Source: Anaeramoeba flamelloides
Taxonomy: Eukaryota > Metamonada > Anaeramoebidae
Reading direction: 5' to 3'
Assembly: GCA_027625915.1 (NCBI GenBank)
Contig: JANTQA010000023.1
Span: 19,902,001 to 19,966,000 of the forward strand
DNA: 64,000 bases
Below are positions 1-11,801 of the stretch, piece after piece (position 1 is the first letter of the stretch; each line of letters starts with the position of its first letter). The notes beneath the pieces are model-generated. The model saw only the letters and a program-made list of their open reading frames with translations. It was not told where the DNA came from and searched no databases. Position numbers and translations under genes: made by a program.

Positions 1-3000
1 AAATATTTCAGAAAGAATATCAATTATACCATCTTCAACAAGGCTTATGGCAACTTTTTCTTTTTTAATAAAATCATAGAAAATGTTTGTAATTAGTTGT
101 AGTGGTATTATAATATATTAGAAAAAAAAAATTATAATAAAGTTTAAAAAAAAAAATCATTAATACAAATGAAGTTGATGAAAATCTTATTGTTATTGAA
201 ATAATTAAAAGGTTGTTTAGTTTTTGAATTAAAATTAAAAAAAATATTTATTTTATTTTTTTTATTCTGATTGAATAAATGCAAATTACACTTTATATGT
301 TGTTATATTCTCTCGAATTATCTTTTAATTTGGAAAATCACTAGATTTTCAGAACAAAACAGAAAGATTTTAGGATAAGTTATGTCAGGTTTTTTAATCA
401 AAAAAAAATTAAAAAGAAAATCAATATATATTCAGAACAAAACAGAAAACCTTAAGATACGTTCTGTAAGATTTTTTTAATAAAAGAAATAACAAGAAAA
501 TCAATAGATATTCAGAACAAAAACAACAAAAAAATAATAAAACGAGATACTATTATGCACTTCTCCATACTTAAATATTTAAAAAGAAATAAAACTGTAA
601 AATAATTGATTTCACGATTGTTAATTTATGAATACATACACAATTTTTTTTTTGTTTAAAAAGTAAAAGCTAAAAATTAACAATGTAAAAAGAAAAAATA
701 GTTAGAAAAAAGCGTATTGTATTTACCCTAAATTTCAAATTTAAATCGCTGGTCTTAATATTAGAGGCTTTTGCTATAATATAAACCCCATTCCAAAAAT
801 TTGGACACACCCAAAATAAAAAATAGGCAAAATAAAGCTCAATTTATTATATTTTTACAAACCTAATACAAAACCACATTTAAGTTACTAGATATTAATT
901 TTTTAATAAGTAATCATTTTCATCAAAATAAAAGAAAAAAATATCAAACAAAAAAAAAAAATCAGTGTGTCAAAAATAATGAAACGAGCGGAACAAAAAA
1001 TGTATTGGTAAATTTGTTGAAATTTTACCCACAATTGTTGATCGATCAAATGATAAGATAACATCGTCAAATTGTATGTGATTTTCCAATTTAACAAACT
1101 AACACTAACCTTCTATCAACCATCGAAAAAAAAATTCCGATCTAACAAAACAGATTACGTAACTGGAAAAAAGGAAATGAAAACAAAACAAAAAAGACAA
1201 AAAATGATGAAATAGTTTGTAAAATCAAAAATTATTTCCAAATTGAATTTAAAGTGAATTTATTGTTATTGTTTCAACCGTTTAAATCGTGTCCAAATTT
1301 TTGGAATTTAGTTTAGATTATCAACATATTATCCATAAAATCAGGATTAATCCAACTTTATCGTAAAAAAATCATACAAAATAGTGAAATAATTGAGATA
1401 GCTGACAATAATTGAAAAAAATAATTTTTATAAATTTTTTCTTTTTATTTTTTTGTTGATATAAAAGAATAATTCTCTCATGAATATTACTATCAAACAA
1501 AAAATAACTCATTTGGGAAACGCAATTGAAATTTATAATAGATACGTTTTTTGTAAAAAAAAAAAAATGGGATATTGCCTTACCAAGTTAAATAACCAAA
1601 AAGAAAAAGGAAGAATTGTTATTCTTATAGGTGATCGATCTAATGAAAAAAACCGTAAACTTCTTGTTTTATTTTCTGCCCAATCCAAAGATATTAGAAG
1701 AAGGGTAAGAAGAAGAAAACAAATGTCAACTGCAATCTTAATAATTGTTGATCACGTGTATATACGTTATTGAGATACCTTTTGAAAAGTTATCCAACTC
1801 CTTTGTACTTTTATAGAATATTGAAAATGTTTTAACCCAAGAACACATTATTTAAAGAACGGGTGAAGAGTTGGTTGTTTTAGAGGTATTTTTATTCAAT
1901 GTAATTTACAACAACATGATTGGATTGAGAAACTTTTTATTTGCATTTTTTATTATGTTTGTTGATCTTAAGGATCGATCGATTTTTCAACCAAACCAAA
2001 ACGAAAATACAATAAAACTCTTTGATCTTATCCTTTATTGAACCAAGTATCTCTTTTGTTGTTTTTTGAAAAGAATAAATTTTTTTTCAAGGATCTCGTT
2101 TTTTAGATATAAGAAAATATTTCTTTTTCTAAATATTGTCGAATTAGCCTGAAAATTCATCAACTATTATATCGCAATTAATTTTTTATCATGATATTTT
2201 GAGATTTATTATGATATTTTAGACAATTGTCTTGATTTTATTAATTATCGCGATTTGTATCAATATCGCGATCATATTGGTATCATCAATTTTATTGAAT
2301 CTTCATACCATGAATTGAAACTTTATTGTAACTGAAAAAAAGAAATCTTTAAATCCTCTAATAGTTGTATTAAGACAATATTTATATAACACTTGAATAA
2401 TTTCATATTTTCAAAATTGATATATAAGAGTAATTAAATATATAATTTTAAACAAAGCCCTTAAATCAGTTTGTTTTGTTGAAATATTTCCAAGTGGAAA
2501 GATCAATAGAAAAAGAAAATAAAAAGTTACCTTCTTTTGCAAATGCAAACAAAGCATTTAAAATATGCTCTACTATCATATTATCTTCGTCTTTGCGTAA
2601 AATATCGATAAGTTGCTTTACAATCTTATTCTGGAACAAATTATTTCTTATTTCATCATTATCAGTTACTAAATAATATATTATTTCTAGAACACTTTTT
2701 AAAACTTCGTTACTTGGGTTTTCGATATGATCTTGTAGAAAGGAAATAATATCAAATTTAAATAATATTTTTTTACCAACAGCTATAAATGTTGTTTTTT
2801 ATTTGTGTTGATTAAGAAAATAAAAACGAAAAATTGAATAAGATTTGAGAATTTAGTGTTATTTTCATCAATATAAGTAATAATATACTAAGATAAATTT
2901 TTCAAAAAATTTTTTATACTTGGCGAAATTATATATTTTTATGAAAAATAATATATAAAAAAAATGTAATTTCAAGGAAATGATTTTTTTTAAAGAGTTT

Positions 3001-6000
3001 TGATGAATTATAGAAAATTTTATTGTAAATTTATTTGATTAAATGTTTTTTTTTATTTATTTTTTTTTTTTTGTGAAAATGTAAATAACCTTGTGGAATT
3101 TTTAAGTTGAAGAAATTAGTTAATAATTTTGATTTTATTGTTTTAAATTAAAAATAAATTCAAAATATTTTTTTTTTTTAATTTTTTTAGTGTTCTTTAT
3201 TGATAAGGATTTTAAAAAGACTTACAATGTGTTGATAAATTTTTAAAAATTAAAAAAATTTGCAAAATATTTGAATTTTTTTCGTTTAAATAATTATTGA
3301 TTTTATTTTTGGAAATTTCCATTAATTTTTGGATATATTTTTCATTTTTACAAAACATTTCCTGGACATAAACACTTGAAGAAAATCCCGCAAGTGTACT
3401 TAGGCTATAATATTGTATAGATGGGTCTTTGTTTGTAATAAATTTGAAAATTTGTGGTACACCTTCAAGTAAATTTTCATTTGATCCTTGTGTTCGTGAT
3501 AATCGCGAGAAGGTAATTAAAGCATTTCTTTTTATTGGCTTTGAGCTTGATTCAAAAAATTTTATTAAGGGTCCAACCATTCTTGTTGAAATATCTTCAT
3601 GATAATCCTCTATTGGATTTTAATAAACAATTTTGAAATAAGAAAATATAAAAAAAATTTGAATTAAATTTTTTATAAATAAATTATGTGAAATTAAAGT
3701 TCTCATTTTTATTGTACAATTTGTGTTGATAAAAAAAAAAAAAAAACTAAATTACAACAATTATTTTTTTTTTAAGAATAATTTATCTTTTGGTCATAGA
3801 CCCTAAGTTTTTTTTTTTTTTTGAATTTGAAAAATATTACAAATTCTATGAGTTTAAAAAAAATTCCTCAAAAAAAAAAAAACAAATTTTCAATAAATTA
3901 GAAAAAAAATTTTTGAGTAAAAGTATTCAAAATTTTTTATATTAGAACGAACCAAATAGAATCAATGAAAAGATACCCAACTACACCCTGGTGTTTGTAT
4001 TCGTTTCTCCTCGACAACATTATTTCCCATTTTCTCTAATAGTACACCAGGTGTAATTTTAATTAAAAATCGGACATATGCTTAATAGAACCGCTAATTC
4101 TTTTGGAAATTGTTGGTCAAATTTGAATCATTTTGGGCTATTATAAAAATGAATTGAAATTAAATGATAATTTGAACAAAATATCTCTAAATTTCTGAAG
4201 TAGATCCATTTATTGAGAGAACATATCAGAGATCACTCGGTTTAGCATTATGTCTAATTCAAATCAGGGGTTCTAGGAAGAGCTGGGATTATTTTTGTAA
4301 TTTAAGAAATATTGTGTAAAATTTTTGATTTTTTAATATTCTTTTAAATTCTAAAATTCCTAACTGGGATTTTTTTTAATTTAAAAAAATCAAAAATAAA
4401 AATCAAGAGATTTTCTAATCAAAACAATAATTAAAAAGAATCTAACGTTTACTTTTATAGAAATTTTTAATTTTATTCTGAAAATCAATTAACTTTCCAA
4501 ATGAACAGAAAACTCAAAAAAAAAACTAATGGGTATTTTTATTTAATTCTTATCGGTGTCAAAACTAAAATTACAAATAAAACTAACTGACAAGGTGTGA
4601 ACTTTTGTTACTTACTCCTTAATGGAAAATAAATAAAAAATACTTTTTTCGCGTTAATTTTTACACTTATACCAGTCTCTGGAAATTTTTAATTTTTTTT
4701 TTTACATCTTTTCTCAAATCCAAAAATTAATCAGTAGTCAAAAGAAACTGAAAACAGATTAAATAGTAAACAAACCAAACTGGAAAGAATAAACAAAGAT
4801 TCAAAATCTTTTTTCAAAAAAAAAAAAAAAAAAATCAAACACTATAAAACCATTAATTATATATCAATAAGCATTATACTTTGTTGATTGATAAATCAAT
4901 TTGTAAATTTCTCATCTTTTTAAATAGATAAAATTTTACTTTGAAGTGATGGGCTTTGTATTTTTTCTTTAAAATATAAATATATAACATAAAGTTAATT
5001 CGTGTAATAATTATTAAGAAAACAGCTCATAATGTTAATTTTTTGTTTGAAAATATGAAGGATGTAAGTTGTTATAACAAAAAAAAATATTAATAGTAAG
5101 CAGATCTTAACTCAAAATAATACAATAAGACTTTGTTATTATTGTTATTAATATTAAAAAGAAATTTTTGTTAGAAAATACATTAATTATGTGATAATAA
5201 TTATTATCAAAAAGTTTTTTTTATCAAATTCGTTTTCTTAAAACGTATTGTTATTGAAAAAAAAGAAACTTGAAAAAATTTTTGTTTTTCATTTTTTTTT
5301 TTATTTTTTCCATGGTTTCTGATTCATTAATAGGTTTATTATAGACTATATAGTTGAATTGTAATTATATTTTTCAAATTATGGAAAAGGTGGTATTTTT
5401 TTACAAAATGTATCAATCATGTCTGGAATGACATACATTCTTCCCAAGGCAACAGTAAATTTTTTTTTCTACATCAAATTTTGATGTTAATATGATTTTT
5501 TAAAAGATAAATATGAGAACAAGAAAGTTCGTATTGATTTTGAAAATTTTGTAAATGAGTTAATATTCAAGAATTTTATCTGGTATAAAAAAAATAAAAT
5601 TTTCAGAACCCAAAATTACTCTAAACATCAAAAATTTCATGAGAAACAAGATAATATTTACTCTTGAAATAAAGAATATTATTAAAAACATATCACACAA
5701 TGAGTTTTCAGATGAACTTATGTTGATATTTTTTTTTTTTTTTTTTTTCAATCTGAACTTTCTTATTCTCTTATTTAGCTTTTTAAAAATCCGTATTATC
5801 ATCAAAAGTTGATATTGTAAAAAAAAAAAAAAAAAAAAAATGACGTGGTCTTTGAAGAATCGTAATTATAATTTTCTTTCCGACAGTAAAAAAAAATAAT
5901 AATAATAAACCACAATACAAAAATTTTGGTAAATGAATAGAACTTTTCCCATATTTGTTTCAATTTGAAGATAAAAGATTTTCACAAGAAGGTAATTTAA

Positions 6001-9000
6001 AATTAAGACTCTAATTTACAAAGTAATTCTCACATGATTGACAAATGAATTCCTTTTAGATTAGTTAAGACTCTTATAATTTTTTATCCAAAGACTAAAA
6101 TAAATATTTTTTTTTTGAAAAAGAGTGTTTTTGGTGTTGTTTTTTGAAGCTTTTATTTTTTGTTCTATTCTAAACGCCAGATTAAAACTATTCACTTAGA
6201 AATACACCTAAGAAGAAATTTATCGAATTAGTTTTTCATTTAAACCAGTTATTAATATAAATGTGTAGTAATGGAACTAACACATGTTTTTTACTTTAAT
6301 CTATTACCGAAATTAGGCTCATGTTGAAAATATTGGCTTATTGTAAAAATAAAAGAAAGATATCATTGGGATGAAAAAAACAAATCAACAAGAAATACAG
6401 TTTAATAAAATAAATTTTAAAAAAGAATTATGTAGATATTGAAAGATTAAAATGTAATTGTTTTACAAAAAAAAATGAGAAAATTTTCATTTTTGGAATT
6501 TATTAAAAAAAATCATTTTAGTTTTCAAAATTTTGTAAATATTCTGAAATTTTTGAAACAAAAAAAGTAAACTAATATTTTTTAACAATTTTCGTGAATT
6601 CAAGATCTAACCTCAAAATCCAAATTAAATCTGAGCCATGTGTTGTTTATAATAATTTCTATCTTCAAATATCATAGTCTGAAAAAAAAAAATATGAATT
6701 AAATTTTCGTAATATGTTAAAGGTTGTCAACATGGGTTATTTAAACCTATGTACGAAAAATCAAATGAAATTTAATAATTTCGGCATAAATCAATACTAA
6801 TATTAATTACAACTCAGTTGCAAGTTAAAATTTTACAGATCAAAAAAAAGAAAAAAAACGACCAATACATCACTTTTTTTTCCAATAATAATTTATTTTA
6901 ATCTTTGGATAAAAGATCGTATTTGCTTTTACCAAAATAAAAGAATACAATCTGTGGTGTATATTCAGAATGTGATACAGTGACACAAAATATTTGTGTC
7001 CAGAGTATAAAACTCATGTTTCAAATAAAAACCTTGGGTTTTTGCTTTTTTTTTCTTCTTGCACCAATGCAACATCTAATTGAGTATCCAAAAGTGTGTC
7101 TGCGGTAAAGCCCGTTCAGGAGAATCTATCAAATATCCCCAAAAATACCCGAAAATCGAAAATAACCACAATTTTTAAAATCACTAAAAAACACTTTTTG
7201 AATAACTTCGAAGAAATTCTAGTGTAAATAAACTCGGTTTAACAGTAAAATTTGGACTTTTACTTTGAGGGTTTTTTTGTTTACTGTCAAATCTAAAACC
7301 CGGAAATTTCTGAAACCCGGTAATTCCATTTTTCTGATCAATTGTAAATATTAGTAAAAAGTCAAAAATATACTCCCATTTTACAGACAAATAACCCAAT
7401 TACCCAGCAACTTATAACCGTTCCAATTGGGGTATTAGTTAAATATTCTGAATCCATTAATTTTAACTCTTTGGTGAATTCAGAAATCAAAAAAATCCAA
7501 AATTTGTAAAATTAATTGAGAACATTACTGAAAATTGAAAATCAAATTTATTGCGATTTTCCCTTTAGATAAATTCTAAATTTATTAGGAATCATCTTTA
7601 TAAGAATTATTTTGTTATTGCATTTATGAAATAAGAGTTTTATTTACTTTATATCTTTCTTTTAATAATTTTTTCAAAATTATAAATTTCTATTGGGAAC
7701 CTTAGAGGATTTATTTTTTGACAAAATGGTTTTCATAATTTCATGAAAATTTACAATAATCAAACACCTCTCTCAAATTCAAATTCTCTCAAATATTTTA
7801 AAAGTATGAAAATGTTTTTTATTTCAAAATTTAAAATTAAAAGTGGATTTTCATTTTCAGTTATGTTCTCAATTAATTTTACAAATTTTGGATTTTTTTG
7901 ATTTCTGAATTCACCAAAGAGTTAAAATTAATGGATTCAGAATATTTAACTAATACCCCAATTGGAACGGTTATAAGTTGCTGGGTAATTGGGTTATTTG
8001 TCTGTAAAATGGGAGTATATTTTTGACTTTTTACTAATATTTACAATTGATCAGAAAAATGGAATTACCGGGTTTCAGAAATTTCCGGGTTTTAAACTAG
8101 ACTCCAAAAATTTGGACACGGTTTAAACAGTTGAAAGAACATCATTACTGTACTTTAAATTCAAATTGGAAAGAGTTTGATTTTACAAACAATTTCATTT
8201 TTTGTCTTTTTTGTTTTGTTTTCATTTCCTTTTTTGCAGTTACGTAATCTGTTTCGTTAGATCTGGAATTTTTTTTTCAATGATTGATAGAAGGTTAGTG
8301 CCGAGTTTGTTAAATTGGAAAATCAAATACAATTTGACGATGATATCTTATCATTTGATCGATCAACAATTGTTGGTGAAATTTCAACAAATTTACCAAT
8401 ACATTTTTTGTTCCGCTCGTTTCATTATTTTGGACACACCTGTTTTTATTTTTGAGTTTTAAATTTTTTTCTTTTATTTGGATGAAAATGATTACTTATA
8501 AAAACATTAATACCTTGTAACTTAAATGTAGTTTTATATTAGGTTTGGGAAAATACAATAAATTGGGTTTTTTTTTGCCTATTTTTGATTTTGGGTGTGT
8601 CCAAATTTTTGGAACGGGGTTTAGATTTGACTGTTACCAAAAATATAACATTGAAAAAAATTAAATTTTTGGGAATAGTATTCAACCCATTTTGTGTGAA
8701 AGGAATTGGTATCTTAGATGACTGGAAACTTTCTGATCATTTCTAAATGGTATTAACTATGGAGATAAAATGTCTTTGTAAAGAAAATTTCTAATTGTGC
8801 CTCATTATCTATAATTTTGTAATCTTAAAGTAATCCCAAAAATAACCAAGTGATATCTAATCGTACAATACACATACCCGGCCTTACATAAGGCGACCCA
8901 AGCCAAACTTTATTTAACTCTCCATTCCATAAAAGAAATTGGTTTAATCCAACACAACAGATTCAGAACCTAACACGGCCCATAACAATATCCCGGCATA

Positions 9001-11105
9001 CATATATACTTATACTAATAAAGTACTAACATACTCAAATACTAATCAAAAGGTACCAAAAACTCTTCAAAGGAGTTGAAAATAGAAAATTCAAAAAAAA
9101 AAAAAAGTCATAAAGTAAAATTGTTATTTTACTGTTAAACTGAGTATATTAGCACTAGAGTTTCTTAGAAGTTGTTCAAAAAGTTTTTTTAGTGGTTATA
9201 AAATTTTCGGGTATTTTCTGGGATATTTCAAACGCCCCATCCAGGGGGTAAACTTCTTGATTTTTTCAGTAAATTTTAAATTGGGAATTAAATTTGTTTA
9301 AAATTTATCTTAATTTTCCCAATCTTTTTGAGAAAATTGGTATTTTTTGATGGTATAAATTTTTATCAACATTTTAAATATTTTTTGGCAGAAATTTTTC
9401 AAATTCGATCTTTTTAATTATTAGAATTTTTTTTTTAATTCTAGTTATTTAATGAACCAATATCATATTTACATTTTGTTTATTACCAGTTTCGTTTATC
9501 ATTTAATATAGAGACTTTGTAGAAATAAGAAATATGACTTGAATTTGAAACACGAGTTTTACCAGGTTGACATGGATTATTTGAGCAATGGCAATAAAAA
9601 AAAATCATTAAATTAATATTTTCTTTCGTTTTCTTTTTAAGGGGTTGGTAAATGAAGTTCAACAGCCCAACAAAAAATAAAAAACCAAAAAAAAAACATC
9701 TCTTTTTGAGCAAAAATAGATTATTTTAATCTTTGGGTAAAAGATCTTATTCACCTTTAATCCAAATCTAAAAGGATACTGTTAATTGCAAAATAAATTA
9801 TCAAATCTTTCATTCAGCTTTCCAAAAAAAATTAAAACATTTTAATAATTAAAATATAACAATAAAAGACCCAACTCTAAAAGGTAGTTTAATAATTAAA
9901 GCCTGATTTTTTGTATATAAAATTTGAAATGTTAAAAAAAACATTTTAAAAAATCTTTTTTTGGAAATGTGAATGAAAATTTTGTTCGATTTATTTTTCA
10001 ACAAACAGTATCATTTACAAGGTATCTGAAGAATTCATTTGAAATCCCACCCCCTAAGTAAAGAAGTAAAAAATAATCTGTCGTTTTCCTATCAAAAACC
10101 TAAAAATGTTTGTTTGGCTCCTCGCATTATCCTTTCATCATAAAAAGTAGAAAAAAAAATGTCATATTGATACAAACCAAATAAAAAGGAAAATTGTCGT
10201 TCACTCATATGGTTCTTGCTTATTGAACTTGGGAGATAAAAGTAAAATCTTTGGTAAAGGGATTTAACAGTTTTTTTAAAAAAAGCTGATCAAAAAACTT
10301 TACAAAAAAGAAGACTTTAACAATGATTTTAATCGAAAAAATAAACAAATTTATCAATCTAAATTTTACTTAAATGTTATCCACATATGGATTGTGAATA
10401 TTTTACTTGAAATTTGTTTTTACTTTATTAGTGCAAATTTTTCAATGCCTGAAAATGCATGGGGGTATTTCAAAGGGGTAAAGCAAGGGTTTGTTGTAAT
10501 TTTTGTTGTAGGAGAAGAATTCCACTTGATTTTTTCTTTCTTGTTCTTTGATCAACAAACAAAATATTTTGAAGAAAATATTTGTTTTTTTTTTTTTTTT
10601 TTTTGATAAATCACAAAACAAGAAACAGAATAAGAAGAAAAATCAAACCATTAGTTGTAAAATTTGACAGCCCAATTGCAATTTCGTTTAGTATAGATTC
10701 GTTGTGACAGTTACTGGAAATCTGTTCCCAAGGATCCAGAATATCGAAAGAAAGAAAGCCATTTATAAAAAATTCACTCGCAGATCTATTGTTCATATAG
10801 GCACTTTCCGAAGTAAGGTAGGTAATAATTGGAAGTACCCCAGACTGTACCTTTACTTGGTGGCTTTTTAAAAGAGAAATAATTCCTAAAAAAAACTGAT
10901 CTGAAACATTTTCTGGGAGAAGTGGTATTTCATCATTTTCATCATTTGCCCAAACTGTTTTATAGATCTGTGAGCACTTTATGAGAATTTTTTTTTCTTT
11001 TGACTTCTTTGACAGTTTGTATAGGAGAGTTATAAGTTTGTTATGTGGCGGATCAACTAAATTTTGAAAAAGAAAATAATTAAACGGAAATTATCAATGA
11101 TTTTG

Positions 11106-11142
<37 letters not shown>

Positions 11143-11334
11143 CAGTGGAAAGAAGCTAATTGAAAAATTGTTACGAGAGATTTTCAGTAGTTTTTCATAG
11201 CTATTGTCTTTTGAGATCTCATACAATTCATGACTATTTTTTTTATTTTTATTGTTGTCTGTTGATGGGAAATCAGAGTCTTCTTCGTCACTGGTATCTG
11301 ATTTTGGTAAACAACAAGCAAATAATTTTTTCAT
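1..11334 (-). CDS. Armadillo-repeat protein, five exons, 3' end beyond the window
   Basis: Exons read on the minus strand are 11334-11175, 11056-10649, 3609-3226, 2782-2531 and 59-1 (continuing off the window). Every junction closes in phase 1. Donors are GTAACA, GTTTGA, GTAAGT and GTAACT. The start is taken at MKKLFACC, because the frame upstream is poly-Phe/Leu noise. The first 50 residues are acidic and Ser-rich with two cysteines (ACC) that could be lipidated (inference). From about residue 55 the protein is a run of amphipathic ARM/HEAT helices, for example NEIAIGLSNF, VGPLIKFF, IKRNALITFSRLS, VEHILNALFAFAKE and VAISLVEDGIIDIL. There is no importin-beta-binding domain, so it is not a second importin alpha; a Vac8-like or other scaffold is possible. 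About 420 residues are visible. The 7 kb second intron (10648-3610) carries nested transposons and the last visible intron (2530-60) carries a MITE. The acceptor at 60 is the weakest junction. No specific function is assigned. Confidence 0.72.
347..530. repeat. Tandem repeat, about 80-base unit, 2.3 copies
   Basis: The phrase TTCAGAACAAAACAGAAA begins at about 347 and 431, and a variant begins at about 510. Each is followed by a similar AT-rich tail containing AGAAAATCAAT. The repeat lies inside the last visible intron of the armadillo gene. Confidence 0.7.
784..1313 (-). mobile_element. Tc1/mariner-type MITE, family A/B copy 1
   Basis: The element is about 530 bases and is flanked by TA dinucleotides at 782-783 and 1314-1315, the target preferred by Tc1/mariner transposons. 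Its ends are inverted repeats built on TTCCAAAAATTTGGACAC. The interior is closely similar, in opposite orientation, to 8096-8621. Both share a short open stretch (903-1097 here, minus strand) with peptide words such as SYHLIDQQL and KFQQIYQYIFCSARFII. That stretch lacks any DDE catalytic motif, so the element is non-autonomous. It sits in an intron of the armadillo gene. Confidence 0.85.
6590..6960. repeat. Diverged direct duplication flanking the transposon nest (left copy)
   Basis: Its partner is about 9440-9780. Shared landmarks are a GTTGACATGGATTATTT-like phrase (about 6726 and 9568) and a TTTTAATCTTTGGATAAAAGATC-like phrase (about 6897 and 9723), in the same order and orientation. Identity is moderate, so the duplication is old. 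The borders are approximate. Confidence 0.4.
7277..8640. mobile_element. Foldback element with essentially identical arms, inserted in family D
   Basis: The left arm (about 7294-7528) and the right arm (about 7861-8095) are reverse complements over roughly 230 bases. I found no mismatch when reading them against each other. The arms end in TAAAACCCGGAAATTTC, and the outer CAGTCAAATC sequence continues the inverted repeat on both sides (7285-7293 and 8624-8635). About 330 bases of non-coding AT-rich DNA separate the arms. The right arm tip is split by the MITE at 8096-8621. Identical arms inside a visibly older host element mean either recent insertion or arm-to-arm gene conversion. No coding capacity was seen. 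Confidence 0.8.
8096..8621 (+). mobile_element. Tc1/mariner-type MITE, family A/B copy 2
   Basis: It is flanked by TA at 8094-8095 and 8622-8623, inside the right tip of the foldback element. The terminal inverted repeats read TAAAC(N6)CCAAAAATTTGGACAC at both ends. It is closely similar to 784-1313 in reverse. An open stretch at 8202-8462 encodes MIDRRLVPSLLNWK followed by the same words as copy 1; it resembles no transposase domain I can name, and copy 1 has lost the frame. This is the youngest insertion of the nest. Confidence 0.87.
9811..9983 (+). mobile_element. Small MITE, family K copy 1
   Basis: It is about 170 bases. It starts with TTTCATTCAGCTTTCCAAAA and ends with TTTTTGGAAATGTGAATGAAAA, an imperfect inverted repeat. 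It matches the terminal structure of 26958-27122. The interior is AT-rich filler. Confidence 0.65.
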
Positions 11335-11801
11335 TTTGAGAAAAAATAAAAATAAATGGAGAAATTTATTTTTTTTTAACTTGATTGGGAACAAAGAATA
11401 CTACCAACCAAAACATCAAAAGAACAAAACTTCCATTCAACTTTGGGAATTTAAACAAAAAAAACAAGGATGTATAGAGAAATCTTGATAATCTCTGACT
11501 CTCATATGAAAAAACCAGTAACACCACAACTTTAATTTCAAACCAAAGTTAATCCTATAAACACCAGTAGAAAATTATTGTTCCTTAAATCTCAAAATCA
11601 CTAGATTAAAATGTAAAAAGACTTGAATTTTTGCTTTGTCTAAAACATTCTTAAAATTATTGCTTTCCAATGGCTTCTTACTGTTTCAAAACAAGCAAAC
11701 CTATATTCAATTTTTCTAATAGTTTTTCATTTTTTAATTATTTATTCTAAAACCAAAGTTCTTAGACAAATTAACTTCCATTCCAATTTCGACTTCTTCC
11801 A
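11335..11801. promoter_or_regulatory. Shared divergent promoter region
   Basis: This 467-base gap separates the start codons of the minus-strand armadillo gene (11334) and plus-strand importin alpha (11802), so it must hold both transcription starts. It is AT-rich with short pyrimidine runs (CTTCCATTCCAATTTC just before the importin ATG). No TATA box or other element is distinct enough from the background to call. Confidence 0.5.

Larger units (their letters stand above)
7118..9237 (-). mobile_element. Family D inverted-repeat element, copy 1, split by an insertion
   Basis: Its ends are inverted repeats of about 125 bases. The tip reads ATCAAATAT, followed by AAAATACCCGAAAATCG, AACACTTTTTGAACAACTTC and a TATACTCAGTTTAA-like phrase. 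The right interior (about 8640-9060) is the reverse complement of the interior of the copy at 37333-38133; shared phrases include TTATTTAACTCTCCATTCCAT read on this strand. About 1.36 kb of unrelated DNA (7277-8640) interrupts it. No transposase is present. The superfamily is uncertain: long TIRs and the absence of an obvious TA target suggest a foldback or Mutator-like non-autonomous element. Confidence 0.75.
3610..10648 (-). other. 7 kb intron of the armadillo gene, what it holds
   Basis: No exon that fits the flanking phase was found between the GTTTGA donor and the TAG acceptor. About 3600-6580 is plain AT-rich DNA with homopolymer runs and a small palindromic patch (ACACCCTGGTGT at about 3983 with TACACCAGGTGTA at about 4041). 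From 6590 to 9985 it is largely repeats: a diverged direct duplication, a family D element carrying two further insertions, and a family K MITE. Confidence 0.6.

Noticed and set aside
1480-1773. 97-codon open frame with basic stretch RRRVRRRKQ
   Set aside because: It lies antisense inside an intron of the armadillo gene, has no domain I recognise and no codon bias different from the surroundings.
9483-9713. Possible extra armadillo-gene exon (CHCSNNPCQPGKTRVSNS)
   Set aside because: No ARM-like helix pattern. The flanking exons already join in phase without it, and the segment belongs to a diverged direct repeat.
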